A stretch of DNA of 64,000 bases from Olivibacter sp036959255 (GCF_036959255.1 NZ_JAWMTI010000011.1:133974-197973), one strand, 5' to 3'. Counted from the first letter of the stretch, positions 52,923-62,164 are shown. The notes: generated from the letters alone by a model not told the origin. Numbers and translations: made by a program.

Positions 52923-53069
52923 CGGAAATGATTTTGGGTACTTTTGGATTAGTACCTATGGTTTAACAATTGTAAAAACTCTTGGAGCAAATCGCTCCAA
53001 AACCCTATACATTAATTAATTTTCCGCAAAGTTAAAAAATAAATATATTTATTATTTATAAAAAAGGTA

Positions 53070-53131
53070 TTTGTGTATTAATATCCTTTATTTTGTGTAT
53101 TAATTTCAACTTTACGATTTAGTAATACACA
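53070..53131. repeat. Triplicate 9-mer TGTGTATTA between DUF3078 and rlmH
   Basis: TTTGTGTATTAAT occurs at 53070-53082 and 53092-53104 (22 bp apart). The core TGTGTATTA also occurs inverted as TAATACACA at 53123-53131. A shared operator is possible. Confidence 0.45.
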
Positions 53132-53180
53132 GAACGAACATATAGAAGCTCAGAAATGCGCTCAAAACGCTTTATCATAG

Positions 53181-53657
53181 ATGAAAATCACTTTACTTTG
53201 TATCGGAAAAACGGATGAGTCGTATCTAAACACGGGGATTGACAAATACCTACAAAGGCTTAAGCATTATGTCAACTTTACCCTGCATATTATTCCCGAC
53301 ATTAAGAACACGAAGCATTTATCAGCGGAGCAGCAAAAAGCAAAAGAGGCTGAACAGTTATTAAAACAATTGAACACGATGGATACGATCGTCTTATTGG
53401 ACGAAAAGGGAACTGCCCCGCGATCGGTTGACTTTGCAAAATATTTAGAAAGACATATGCTAAGTGGCACCCAACATTTGGTGTTTATCATAGGAGGGCC
53501 CTATGGTTTTGACGATAGTCTCTATAAGCGTGCTCAAAAAAGTAAGCTTTCATTATCCAATATGACCTTTTCCCACCAAATGATTCGTTTATTTTTTGCT
53601 GAACAGTTATACAGAGCCTTCAGCATCCTTCGGGGCGAACCTTATCATCACGAGTAA
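53181..53657 (+). CDS. rlmH: 23S rRNA (pseudouridine1915-N3)-methyltransferase
   Basis: 158 residues. SPOUT-fold methyltransferase that methylates pseudouridine 1915 in helix 69 of 23S rRNA. Signatures: LLCIGKTDESYLNTGIDKYLQRLKHYVNF, VLLDEKGTAPRSVDFAKYL, FIIGGPYGFDDSLYKRA (SAM-binding knot) and SNMTFSHQMIRLFFAEQLYRAFSILRGEPYHHE. Normal length. A 41-codon gene follows after 118 bp. Confidence 0.96.
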   Translation: MKITLLCIGKTDESYLNTGIDKYLQRLKHYVNFTLHIIPDIKNTKHLSAEQQKAKEAEQLLKQLNTMDTIVLLDEKGTAPRSVDFAKYLERHMLSGTQHLVFIIGGPYGFDDSLYKRAQKSKLSLSNMTFSHQMIRLFFAEQLYRAFSILRGEPYHHE

Positions 53658-53679
53658 TTTTTTACTTTTTTATGGAATT

Positions 53680-53699
53680 TTTGATGAGTTGTCATCAAA
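53680..53699. promoter_or_regulatory. Palindrome upstream of the microprotein gene
   Basis: TTTGATGA - GTTG - TCATCAAA, a perfect 8-bp inverted repeat. No U-run follows on either strand, so an operator is more likely than a terminator. Confidence 0.35.
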
Positions 53700-53775
53700 C
53701 AAATAAAAGAACTGAATACTTATTAGTAGCATAGCCCCTCATAAGGCATTCGCATTTTGTAAAAAGGAGGATCTC

Positions 53776-53901
53776 ATGAAGTTGCCAAGCACAAGAAAGT
53801 ATCATTACAGAGGAACTGATACCAGTAAGGAAAGTCAAAATATGTGGATTATGATTGTAATCGGAATCGCTTTAGCGGCATTGATTATTTTCATTCTTTA
53901 A
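53776..53901 (+). CDS. 41-residue single-pass membrane microprotein
   Basis: ATG at 53776 to TAA at 53901, preceded by AAAGGAGG with a 5-nt spacing, one of the best ribosome-binding sites in the window, where most genes lack one. The product has a basic/polar N-terminus (KLPSTRKYHYRGTDTSKESQ) and one hydrophobic helix (MWIMIVIGIALAALIIFIL) running to the end. Charge distribution suggests an N-in inner-membrane peptide. No homology is claimed. It has its own terminator and a palindrome upstream. Confidence 0.65.
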   Translation: MKLPSTRKYHYRGTDTSKESQNMWIMIVIGIALAALIIFIL

Positions 53902-53933
53902 TAAACACCTGTTTCTACGCAATTTTAACAAAA

Positions 53934-53962
53934 GGGGCAAAGATATAAATTATCTCTGCCCC
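53934..53962. terminator. Bidirectional terminator between microprotein and DUF5606 genes
   Basis: GGGGCA-A-AGATA - loop - TATCT-C-TGCCCC, an 11-bp stem with one mismatch. On the minus strand it is followed by TTTT. Confidence 0.65.
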
Positions 53963-53983
53963 CTTCGTTCTTAAATGCCGGTG

Positions 53984-54439
53984 TTATTTCGCCAGCTCTT
54001 CTCCTTCCGGTTCTTTAGCATTATCTGCTGCACCGGTAGAGAGTGGAGCAGGAGCTTCCTCATCAAACAGAGGGAATTCCTTTAAGATGCCAAACCAGCT
54101 AATTATTTTCTTTATATCTGAAGAGTATACACGTTCTTCATCATGATCCGGTGCAACGTCCTGAAAAAATACACGTAATTTATCGCCGCTATCCTTCTTG
54201 GTATCTGGCAAAGAAGATAGTTGTTTCATTTTTTCAAAAATGTCGATAAGTTTAATATCATCCTCTGTCCCGAAAATGGTGATGTCTTCCAACGAAGCCA
54301 TCTTAGCTGTTGAAATATTCACAACGATTTTCACCCGTTTTTCATCCAGGCTTTCTAAAATAAAGCCCGTCTTGTTTTGTCCAATTAGTTTAAATAAACC
54401 GGGGCGCCCAGTAACAGAAACTATTCCTCTTAAATTCAT
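53984..54439 (-). CDS. DUF5606 domain-containing protein
   Basis: 151 residues. Opening NLRGIVSVTGRPGLFKLIGQNKTGFILESLDEKRVKI matches DUF5606. The N-terminal ~50 residues look like an SH3-like barrel; the rest is helical (EKMKQLSSLP, SSDIKKIISWFGILKEFPLF) and ends in a low-complexity acidic tail. Bacteroidetes-specific family, function unknown. Downstream of ppiB by 32 bp on the same strand. Confidence 0.88.
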   Translation of the reverse strand: MNLRGIVSVTGRPGLFKLIGQNKTGFILESLDEKRVKIVVNISTAKMASLEDITIFGTEDDIKLIDIFEKMKQLSSLPDTKKDSGDKLRVFFQDVAPDHDEERVYSSDIKKIISWFGILKEFPLFDEEAPAPLSTGAADNAKEPEGEELAK

Positions 54440-54471
54440 CTATATCCCTTTTAAAACATTTATAATATCGC

Positions 54472-54909
54472 TTATTCTTCGATGATTTCGACGCTTAAAA
54501 TCTTATCTCCTTGACGGATATCATCAATCACATCGACATTTTCAACTACTTTACCAAAACAGGTGTGATTCCGGTCTAAGTGGGCTGTATTATTTCTGCT
54601 ATGACAGATAAAAAATTGTGACCCGCCAGTATTTCTGCCACGATGTGCCATAGATAAAACCCCTCTATCGTGGTATTGATTCTCTCCATCCAGCTCGCAA
54701 TCAATCGTATACCCCGGTCCCCCAGCTCCTGTGCCCGTTGGGTCTCCTCCTTGAATTACAAAATCAGGAATTACCCGATGAAATACCGTACCATCATAAA
54801 AGCCGGATTTCGCTAGTTTAATAAAGTTTGCTACGTGGCCCGGTGCATCTTTATCATAGAAATGCACGGTCATATCACCTTTCTCAGTTTTTATAATTGC
54901 TTTACTCAT
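54472..54909 (-). CDS. ppiB: Peptidyl-prolyl cis-trans isomerase (cyclophilin)
   Basis: 145 residues from the ATG at 54909 (an earlier TTG is less likely). Cyclophilin motifs: VANFIKLAKSGFYDGTVFHRVIPDFVIQGGDPTGTG, GVLSMAHRGRNTGGSQFFICHS and HTCFGKVVENVDVID. It speeds prolyl isomerisation in protein folding. No signal peptide, so cytosolic. Confidence 0.95.
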   Translation of the reverse strand: MSKAIIKTEKGDMTVHFYDKDAPGHVANFIKLAKSGFYDGTVFHRVIPDFVIQGGDPTGTGAGGPGYTIDCELDGENQYHDRGVLSMAHRGRNTGGSQFFICHSRNNTAHLDRNHTCFGKVVENVDVIDDIRQGDKILSVEIIEE

Positions 54910-55012
54910 ATTCAATATTATTAAATGGCAAAGGTAATCATTTGATCCTTTCTCTTCTTTTATTTTATTTATTTATTGCGATTACTTCAACAGATGCAGG
55001 ATTTAGATCACT

Positions 55013-57082
55013 TTAATCGTAAAATTTCCAACTAACACCAAAGCGCAAACCGGCAGGGGCCATTGGATAACGACGCACGGTATAATATCCTCTTGCAAAC
55101 AATCCTTGCGTTGCATTATCGTATCTTAAAAAGAAATTCGTTCTTTTCAAAGTGGCGGTCACCCAAGGATCCACAATCGGATAGCTCGAAAATTCAATTG
55201 GCGTGATGGTTTCGTTGTTTACATCTACACCGCCATAATATGGACGATAGAACTGCCCTATATTGATCGCATAAGCTGGTGCTACATAAGGCGTATTAAA
55301 ACGAACGTCAAAACCGATATTAAGATTGATTACTTTCACTAAGATCGTGTTATAATAAAAGCTGTGCCAAGTATAAAATTCAGGGGTCATCAACACGTCA
55401 TTGTAATCCGACTTTTGGTATACAATATAACTATCAAAATGCCATTTATCGAAGAAGGTAAAATCCTTACCTAGGGTTAACTTTAATAAATTGATAGGCG
55501 ATTCATGTTGCGTTACTTCGATAACCCTTAGTAATTCGGAACGATGATCCGGGTTATCAACCTCCTTATAATAGGTATAGTTATTCATTAAAAAGTATTC
55601 AGCCTTTGCGAAAAAATGAAATCGGGGATTTTCATACATCGCCGATAAATTGGTTGTTTTAATCTTGTTTAACTGATCACTATTATCCCATTTATGATAG
55701 GTATAATTCACCGATTCTGCTAAATACTCCGGTGATTGATTCTGAAAGTAGCCCGCAAGTACAAGTCGGCCGACTGTATTATTGTACAAGAGATTCGCTT
55801 CTGCTCCATAATGAAAATCGCCAAAATTCCGCCCGGCAACTATCTGCCTGAAATCAGTTGTAATATTGACACGATCGCTAAAACGATACCCTAATCCAGC
55901 TTTTAAGGTAACATTTTGAAAAGACATGTCGTTATATCGATTAGAAACAGCTGTGTCTTGAATACTCAACGAATCCCTCCCTTGTTTATAAAACATAAGA
56001 TCATGTTGCAGACCTAAATCGAGTTTCACCTCATTCTTAATGAACGAAACAGACTTTCCTCGCAGTGAAAAACTGTAAACAAAATCGTTGGTAATCGTTG
56101 TCAGCATTGTCGAGTCGTTGGTCAATACAGATTCACTAAAAGGTAATGCACCGTTTGGATCAGCTTCGTTTTTGAAAAACTTATATTTTTTCCGATTGAG
56201 CCTCAAACTGTGCGCAACTGCCATCGTAGGTAGCACTTGTTGTTCTTGCGTTCCTTTATTGAGTGTATCAAGTCGACCTATAAACATGCTTTGTCGTAAA
56301 AAGAAGCTGTGATCGGTCCAGGTATTTCTAGGCCGTTGTTCCCTTTGTTGACTTAAACGTACCTCAAAAGACTCCGGATTTGAATTTTCCGGTTGTACAC
56401 GAAATATGCTATCATTGAGAATCGAGCCATTTTCTGTCGCTACTAGTGTATTAAAGATCAATGCTGACTGCAAGTTATAACGCAGGTTAGGTGATTCATA
56501 CCATGTGTAAATAGCCGGTTGTATATCATTATAGCGCTGATTTTGATAAAACCCTCTTGCTAAGGAGGCATTAAAATTTGCGCCGATACTCCAATTTGGT
56601 TTAATATTCTGGCCTATTTTTGCACTAAATACCTGATCCCCTGTAACAAAATATAACTCGGAAAAAGGCGACCGCGCTCTATAAAAGCGAATGGAATCGA
56701 GTGTCAACAGATAACGATCCATAGCCGTGAACCCGGTTCTGAAGCCAATGTCTGTGGTTGGCGAAAATAATAAATCCCTTGTAGCCAAACCATAATTCCC
56801 CAGATTCATCGTCGGGTTTTTAGGTTTTGTTTGGGGATTATAATATTGAAACCCTTTTAAAGTGGTGTCTAATGGAACGGTAAAAGTTCCTTGTTTTAAA
56901 CGGTCTAAAGTAGTATATCGGATGTAAGACGCATTATAGATAATAGAATCTTGTTGCGCTTCCTCTGCCCTGCGAAGGGAATCTAAATCGGATCCCCATT
57001 CTTCTTGCTCTTGAGCTAAGATATGGCTGGCAAAACAACATAAAATAAAGAGAAGAAAATAGGCACGCAAATGCTTGATCAT
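55013..57082 (-). CDS. Putative outer-membrane porin (Porin_10 family)
   Basis: 689 residues with a signal peptide (LRAYFLLFILCCFASHILAQ). The body is a run of amphipathic strands with aromatic turns and ends with LRFGVSWKFYD. It matches the Bacteroidetes putative-porin family seen near PNP genes. Third gene in lpxK-PNP-porin; its ATG overlaps the PNP stop by 4 bp (ATGA), showing translational coupling. Substrate unknown, but the context suggests nucleoside passage across the outer membrane. Confidence 0.85.
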   Translation of the reverse strand: MIKHLRAYFLLFILCCFASHILAQEQEEWGSDLDSLRRAEEAQQDSIIYNASYIRYTTLDRLKQGTFTVPLDTTLKGFQYYNPQTKPKNPTMNLGNYGLATRDLLFSPTTDIGFRTGFTAMDRYLLTLDSIRFYRARSPFSELYFVTGDQVFSAKIGQNIKPNWSIGANFNASLARGFYQNQRYNDIQPAIYTWYESPNLRYNLQSALIFNTLVATENGSILNDSIFRVQPENSNPESFEVRLSQQREQRPRNTWTDHSFFLRQSMFIGRLDTLNKGTQEQQVLPTMAVAHSLRLNRKKYKFFKNEADPNGALPFSESVLTNDSTMLTTITNDFVYSFSLRGKSVSFIKNEVKLDLGLQHDLMFYKQGRDSLSIQDTAVSNRYNDMSFQNVTLKAGLGYRFSDRVNITTDFRQIVAGRNFGDFHYGAEANLLYNNTVGRLVLAGYFQNQSPEYLAESVNYTYHKWDNSDQLNKIKTTNLSAMYENPRFHFFAKAEYFLMNNYTYYKEVDNPDHRSELLRVIEVTQHESPINLLKLTLGKDFTFFDKWHFDSYIVYQKSDYNDVLMTPEFYTWHSFYYNTILVKVINLNIGFDVRFNTPYVAPAYAINIGQFYRPYYGGVDVNNETITPIEFSSYPIVDPWVTATLKRTNFFLRYDNATQGLFARGYYTVRRYPMAPAGLRFGVSWKFYD

Positions 57083-57897
57083 CTTGGCAAAGCTAGTAAT
57101 TCTTTTAAAATTAACGTCATCTTTGGTTCCGCTGTCTTAGCAACCTCAATGATATCTTCAATAGATACAACTTCCAAATTTTCATGGAAACCTTCGTCCG
57201 TAACTACCGATACAGCAAAAACGGGCAAACTCATATGGTTCGCTACAATAACTTCAGGAACCGTACTCATTCCCACTATATCCCCCCCAATTAACCGCAT
57301 ATATTTATATTCTGCACGTGTTTCCAAATTCGGACCCGCCGTAGAAACATAAACGCCTGTATGTACTCGGATGTTATGCCGGGCGGCAACATTTAGTGCT
57401 TTCTGTATCAGATCGCGGTTGTAAGGCTGGCTCATATCCGGAAAACGAGGACCAAGATCATCATTATTTGAGCCACGTAAAGGACTTTCAGGTAGTAAGC
57501 TAATATGGTCATCAATAAAAACAAGATCTCCTTTCTTTATCGCCGGATTTAATGAACCGGAGGCGTTTGATACAAATAACTTTTCTATACCGAGCAATTT
57601 CAAAACACGCACAGGAAAAGTAATCTCCTGCATATTATAGCCTTCATAATAATGAAGTCTTCCTTGCATTGCCACCACTTTTTTACCACTCAGGGAACCA
57701 AAAATCAACTTTCCCGAATGAAATTCAAGGGTTGAAACCGGAAAGTTTGGTATATGGGCATACATAAGCTGATGCTCAATCTTCATATCGTTCACGAGAC
57801 CGCCTAACCCGGTTCCCAAAATAATACCTATTTCTGGCTGGAAGCCCTCTATTCTCTGTTCGATATAAGTAACGGTTTCTCCTAATGATCTATACAT
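57079..57897 (-). CDS. punA: Purine nucleoside phosphorylase (trimeric PNP)
   Basis: 272 residues. PNP motifs: EIGIILGTGLGGLVND (phosphate/purine loop), VVAMQGRLHYYEGYNMQEITFPVRVL, FVSNASGSLNPAIKKGDLVFIDDHISLL and GVYVSTAGPNLETRAEYKYMRLIGGDIVGMSTVPEVIVA, which together mark the low-molecular-mass trimeric type. It splits inosine or guanosine with phosphate. Sits between lpxK (18-bp gap) and the porin (4-bp overlap). Confidence 0.95.
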   Translation of the reverse strand: MYRSLGETVTYIEQRIEGFQPEIGIILGTGLGGLVNDMKIEHQLMYAHIPNFPVSTLEFHSGKLIFGSLSGKKVVAMQGRLHYYEGYNMQEITFPVRVLKLLGIEKLFVSNASGSLNPAIKKGDLVFIDDHISLLPESPLRGSNNDDLGPRFPDMSQPYNRDLIQKALNVAARHNIRVHTGVYVSTAGPNLETRAEYKYMRLIGGDIVGMSTVPEVIVANHMSLPVFAVSVVTDEGFHENLEVVSIEDIIEVAKTAEPKMTLILKELLALPR

Positions 57898-57915
57898 ATA
57901 GTTGCTTTTACCTTT

Positions 57916-58974
57916 TTAAAATGTATTATCTACGTTTTGCTTGCTAAGCACTTTTTTTATAATTAAGTTGTCGAAATTTGGCCCGTTCTTGTCCGTATGG
58001 AATTTCATTTCAATTGGCATATAGTAGAATGGTAAATCTTCCAAGTGTGAAAGTAGTTTCGGATCTTTCAAACGCATTGCATCTTTTTCCGTTGTAACAA
58101 TCAAACAGTCATGCTGCAATTGCCAGTATTTCTTTATTTTAAGCAAATCGTTTACTGTAAATCGATGATGGTCAGGAAACTCCATCGTTCTCCAGATGTT
58201 GCCTTTTGTCTCTAAATGCTTATAAAACGGTTTAGGATTCGCTATACCGGTTACTACCATCAATTGCGTGCTCATCGGAAAAGACTGTTGTTCATCCGTT
58301 CTTAAGTTCATAAAATCACCATATTCTATATAAGCAAAAAAAGTTGAACGCTGGCTTTCTAGTTTCAGTAACTGCAAACTCCGCTGCTTGTCCCGTTCCG
58401 ACAAATTCTTTGGCGATTTGGTAACAACTATGATGTCAGCAAAATTTCGTCGCATGAACAAATCCCTATAATTGCCGGCAGGAAGTACCAGCTTATTTTC
58501 TCGCAGGCTTTCAAAATCAAACAGTAGAATACTCAATCCAGGTTTCAATCGCCTATGTTGAAAAGCATCATCCAAAATAAAAACATCATGATTCGGCATC
58601 AGGTATTTTAACCCTTTCACTCTATCTTCGCAATCAGCAACTGTAATCTCCGGAAATTTACTTTTGAACTGCAGGGGCTCATCCCCCACCATTTCGGCCA
58701 GACTATTATTCTTAACCTCCAGGTAACCAACACTCTTCCTTCCATATCCACGACTCAACGTTGCTATTTTCACACGGGTAAAAAGCAGACGCAAAAGATA
58801 TTCTGTCATGGGACTTTTACCAGCTCCTCCAAGCACTAAATTGCCAACAACAATGACTGGTTTGTCAAAACTATAACTGTTCAATAAACCTCGATCGTAT
58901 AAAAAGTGTCGAAAAAATAAAATAGCGCCATAGAGCCAGGAGAAGGGAAGTAATAAAAGGCGCAGTCTTTTCAT
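57916..58974 (-). CDS. lpxK: Tetraacyldisaccharide 4'-kinase
   Basis: 352 residues. Adds the 4'-phosphate of lipid A. P-loop-like VVGNLVLGGAGKSPMTEYLLRLL (about 41-63), LSRGYGRKS, VFILDDAFQHRRLKPGLSILLFD and the TTEKDAMRLKDP region. A transmembrane segment near the N-terminus (LLLLPFSWLYGAILFFRHFLY) anchors it to the inner membrane. A TACCTTTG element lies 23 nt upstream of the ATG. First gene of the lpxK-PNP-porin unit. Confidence 0.95.
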   Translation of the reverse strand: MKRLRLLLLPFSWLYGAILFFRHFLYDRGLLNSYSFDKPVIVVGNLVLGGAGKSPMTEYLLRLLFTRVKIATLSRGYGRKSVGYLEVKNNSLAEMVGDEPLQFKSKFPEITVADCEDRVKGLKYLMPNHDVFILDDAFQHRRLKPGLSILLFDFESLRENKLVLPAGNYRDLFMRRNFADIIVVTKSPKNLSERDKQRSLQLLKLESQRSTFFAYIEYGDFMNLRTDEQQSFPMSTQLMVVTGIANPKPFYKHLETKGNIWRTMEFPDHHRFTVNDLLKIKKYWQLQHDCLIVTTEKDAMRLKDPKLLSHLEDLPFYYMPIEMKFHTDKNGPNFDNLIIKKVLSKQNVDNTF

Positions 58975-58997
58975 CTGTTTTTTTCAATACCAAGTAA

Positions 58998-59005
58998 CAA
59001 AGGTA
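58998..59005 (-). promoter_or_regulatory. -7 element of lpxK
   Basis: TACCTTTG on the minus strand, 23 nt before the ATG. The -33 element is not clear. Confidence 0.45.
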
Positions 59006-59034
59006 ATAAACAAACAGTTAAATACCGATTTCAA

Positions 59035-59065
59035 TTGCAGAGCTATCGGGCTTTTGGTACCTTTG
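59035..59065 (+). promoter_or_regulatory. Promoter of pruA
   Basis: TTG (59035-59037), a 20-nt spacer and TACCTTTG (59058-59065), 28 nt before the ATG. Confidence 0.65.
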
Positions 59066-59093
59066 TCGGTATCACACAAAATAAAATTATATT

Positions 59094-60728
59094 ATGTTAA
59101 AAGGATTTTTTAATGTCCCTACACCTATAAACGAGCCGGTCTATTCCTATGCTCCCGGAAGTAAGGAACGTACCTTATTACAGGAGGCATTGCGTTCTGC
59201 GAGATCGCAGGTAGCAGACATTCCAATGTTTATAGGTGGTCAAGAAATAAGAACCGAAAACAAAGGAGAACTAAGACCTCCGCATGACCACAAACATGTA
59301 TTGGGATATTATCATAAAGGTGACAAAAAACATGTTACAGATGCTATTAATGCCGCTTTGGCAGCCAAAAAAAAATGGGAAGATTTACCTTGGGAGCACC
59401 GCGCCGCGATCTTCTTAAAAGCGGCGGATTTAATTGCAGGTAAGTACCGCTATAAATTAAACGCTGCTACCATGCTGGGGCAATCAAAAAATGCTTATCA
59501 AGCAGAAATCGATTCAGCATGCGAAATTGTAGATTTTCTCCGATTCAATGTTAAATACATGAGTGAAATCTATGCGCAACAACCTCCTATTTCTTCCGAT
59601 GGTGTTTGGAATCGCTTAGAACAACGTCCATTAGAAGGGTTTGTATTCGCGCTGACTCCTTTTAACTTCACAGCAATCGCGGGCAACCTACCTAGTTGTG
59701 TAGCAATGATGGGGAATGTAGTTGTTTGGAAACCGGCCGACACGCAAATTTATGCGGCCCATGTACTGATGGAAATCTTCCAGGAAGCAGGTGTCCCCGC
59801 GGGCGTTATTAATCTAATTTATGCACACGGACCAGATGTAGGTGAGGTAATTTTTAACCATCCTGACTTTGCAGGCATACATTTTACCGGATCAACAGCC
59901 GTTTTTCAAGAAATATGGAAAACCATCGGAACAAATATCCATAAATACAAAAGTTATCCGCGCATCGTTGGTGAAACCGGAGGTAAAGACTTCATTTTAG
60001 TACACCCGTCTGCCGATATTTTAGCAGCCAATACAGCAATTGTGCGTGGCGCATTTGAATATCAAGGACAAAAATGTTCTGCTGCATCGCGTGTATACAT
60101 TCCGCAATCACTTTGGCCCAAACTTAAGGAGTTAATGACAAAAGATATTAATTCCTTTAAGGTAGGTCCTACTGAAGACTTTTCGAATTTCATCAATGCG
60201 GTCATTGACGAAAAATCTTTTGACAAACTTGCGGGCTACATTGATCGGGCAAAATCTGATGAAGATGCGGAGATCATCATTGGTGGAACCTATGATAAAA
60301 GCATAGGTTATTTCATTCAACCTACCGTAATTCTTGCAAAAACTCCGAATTATGTAACCATGAAAGAGGAATTATTTGGTCCTGTACTTACTGTTTACGT
60401 CTATGAAGATGAAAAATGGGATAATACGTTAGAATTGATCGATCAAACCTCCATCTATGCGCTCACAGGTTCGGTTATTGCACAAGATCGTTATGCGATA
60501 GCACAGGCATCAAACGCATTAAGAAATGCCGCAGGTAACTTCTACATAAATGATAAATGTACTGGGGCTGTGGTTGGTCAACAGCCTTTTGGTGGAGCCA
60601 GAGGTTCGGGCACGAACGATAAAGCTGGTTCAATGATCAATTTATTACGTTGGGTCTCTCCACGTACAATAAAAGAACTATTTAATCCTCCAGCGAATTA
60701 CCGCTATCCATTTTTGGAACAAGAATAA
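59094..60728 (+). CDS. pruA: L-glutamate gamma-semialdehyde dehydrogenase (P5C dehydrogenase)
   Basis: 544 residues, the length of the stand-alone PruA. Motifs: PLEGFVFALTPFNFTAIAGNLPSCVAMMGNVVVWKPAD, GIHFTGSTAVFQEIWKTIG, YPRIVGETGGKDFILVHPSAD, GAFEYQGQKCSAASRVYIP (catalytic Cys) and INDKCTGAVVGQQPFGGARGSGTNDKAG. It oxidises the semialdehyde to glutamate in proline degradation. The proline dehydrogenase gene is not here. A terminator shared with the convergent porin gene follows. Confidence 0.96.
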   Translation: MLKGFFNVPTPINEPVYSYAPGSKERTLLQEALRSARSQVADIPMFIGGQEIRTENKGELRPPHDHKHVLGYYHKGDKKHVTDAINAALAAKKKWEDLPWEHRAAIFLKAADLIAGKYRYKLNAATMLGQSKNAYQAEIDSACEIVDFLRFNVKYMSEIYAQQPPISSDGVWNRLEQRPLEGFVFALTPFNFTAIAGNLPSCVAMMGNVVVWKPADTQIYAAHVLMEIFQEAGVPAGVINLIYAHGPDVGEVIFNHPDFAGIHFTGSTAVFQEIWKTIGTNIHKYKSYPRIVGETGGKDFILVHPSADILAANTAIVRGAFEYQGQKCSAASRVYIPQSLWPKLKELMTKDINSFKVGPTEDFSNFINAVIDEKSFDKLAGYIDRAKSDEDAEIIIGGTYDKSIGYFIQPTVILAKTPNYVTMKEELFGPVLTVYVYEDEKWDNTLELIDQTSIYALTGSVIAQDRYAIAQASNALRNAAGNFYINDKCTGAVVGQQPFGGARGSGTNDKAGSMINLLRWVSPRTIKELFNPPANYRYPFLEQE

Positions 60729-60734
60729 ACAAGC

Positions 60735-60769
60735 AAAAAAAGGGGCACTTTAGCAAGTGCCCCTTTTTT
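60735..60769. terminator. Bidirectional terminator between pruA and porin
   Basis: AAAAAAAGGGGCACTT - TAGC - AAGTGCCCCTTTTTT. The 9-bp GC-rich core with A/T runs on both sides acts on both strands. Confidence 0.92.
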
Positions 60770-60787
60770 GGATTTTCCCTCAGCCCA

Positions 60788-61996
60788 TTAAATGCCCAGT
60801 TCTACCTGAAAGACACCTCCCCAACGATTCCCCTTGCCATCGAGCGCAAAAACCCCTTGTTTAGTCTGATAGTTCACATTTAATTGAAACTTAATTCGAT
60901 GCTGATGTAAGTACTTTGTTGCGCCTAATTCAACAATTTCAGTTTCTTGCTGATACGCTCCAATACTCTTTCCCGGCTCCAACCAAGAGTACCGTCCAGC
61001 CAGTTCATAATTGCTTTTGAACAAATAAGATAATTGTTGATTGATCCCTTGCCCATTAAAAGCATAAACAGATTCACCAGCCTCATTATAGGTAATTGCC
61101 TTGTCCACCGAGCGCTTTATATATTCAAACTGATAGGCCCAACCATTGTACTTGAAAATGGCATCTGCAAAATAAGTCTGTAACGTAACAGGCTCATAGA
61201 GATAATAGCCAATTTGACCTCCACTTCGGGTAGTACCCACATTTTTACTGTACCCACCGCCAACGGAAAGCTTTGGTGTTTTTTCACGCATTAAATCTCC
61301 TTCAGAATAGTCTCCATCATCGGTAAACGCTCCTAAAGGCAGCAACTCTGCCCGTCCCGTATAAGCAAGCCCCTTATCTGTATTATTAGCAACGCGCCCC
61401 TCCCCCGTTGTAATGGCTCCTTTCAAATGATAAACAGCCGTTCCACCTATCTTATTCTTATAGTACGCCTTTATACCAAAATCACGATCGATATTCATAG
61501 CCGCATTGACAATAGATCGATCAGCAAACTGTAATTGACCTGAAGAATTGACCCGTTGCCGATTTCCGGGTAATTTGTTTAATCCAAAAGCCACATAAAA
61601 ATTCGGTGTAAAATTGTAGAAAACAACTGCATCACGAACAATATTTGCTACACCGGTATCATCAAAATCCTGATCTCCTCGCGTGAAAGCTAGTTGAATG
61701 GTATACGCGAATTTTGGTGAATATAAATAACCATCCACTCGCATACGGAGACGCCTAACTCGCGCGTCAAATTCTCGGATCCCAAGATTATCGCCATCGA
61801 TCGTCGATGCGCCTAATCGATTTTGCATCCTAAAGCGGAAATTCATATAAATAGTGGAGTCGTTAGACTTAAATTGTAAGCCCTTAAAATTTTTTAAGGT
61901 AGGAAACTCGTCCCTTTCTCGTTGACCGAATGCCTCATCCGCACAGAAAGAGAATACCATAAAACAAAAAATACGTGAAAGCTTGATTAATTTCAT
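60788..61996 (-). CDS. Phosphate-selective porin O/P-type outer-membrane protein
   Basis: 402 residues with a signal peptide (KLIKLSRIFCFMVFSFCADEAFGQ). Long beta-strand pattern typical of the porin O/P family: YMNFRFRMQNRLGAST, RRLRMRVDGYLYSPKFAYTIQLAF, FYVAFGLNKLPGNRQRV and the final GGVFQVELGI. Forms a 16-stranded outer-membrane barrel; phosphate or polyphosphate may be the substrate, though specificity is not visible in the sequence. No pho box was found upstream. Confidence 0.85.
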   Translation of the reverse strand: MKLIKLSRIFCFMVFSFCADEAFGQRERDEFPTLKNFKGLQFKSNDSTIYMNFRFRMQNRLGASTIDGDNLGIREFDARVRRLRMRVDGYLYSPKFAYTIQLAFTRGDQDFDDTGVANIVRDAVVFYNFTPNFYVAFGLNKLPGNRQRVNSSGQLQFADRSIVNAAMNIDRDFGIKAYYKNKIGGTAVYHLKGAITTGEGRVANNTDKGLAYTGRAELLPLGAFTDDGDYSEGDLMREKTPKLSVGGGYSKNVGTTRSGGQIGYYLYEPVTLQTYFADAIFKYNGWAYQFEYIKRSVDKAITYNEAGESVYAFNGQGINQQLSYLFKSNYELAGRYSWLEPGKSIGAYQQETEIVELGATKYLHQHRIKFQLNVNYQTKQGVFALDGKGNRWGGVFQVELGI

Positions 61997-62164
61997 CTTA
62001 CATTAAATAATAGTTACGAAAATATGCCCTCAATGTTAACATTATGTTAATAATAGGTTAATTGTTTTACAAAAAAAGAATGAGTATACCCTTATACGCT
62101 ATACAAATTGCTACCCAAATAAGTATTTAGTGAAAGAAAATACCGAATAAGCGCTAAAAAGCTG

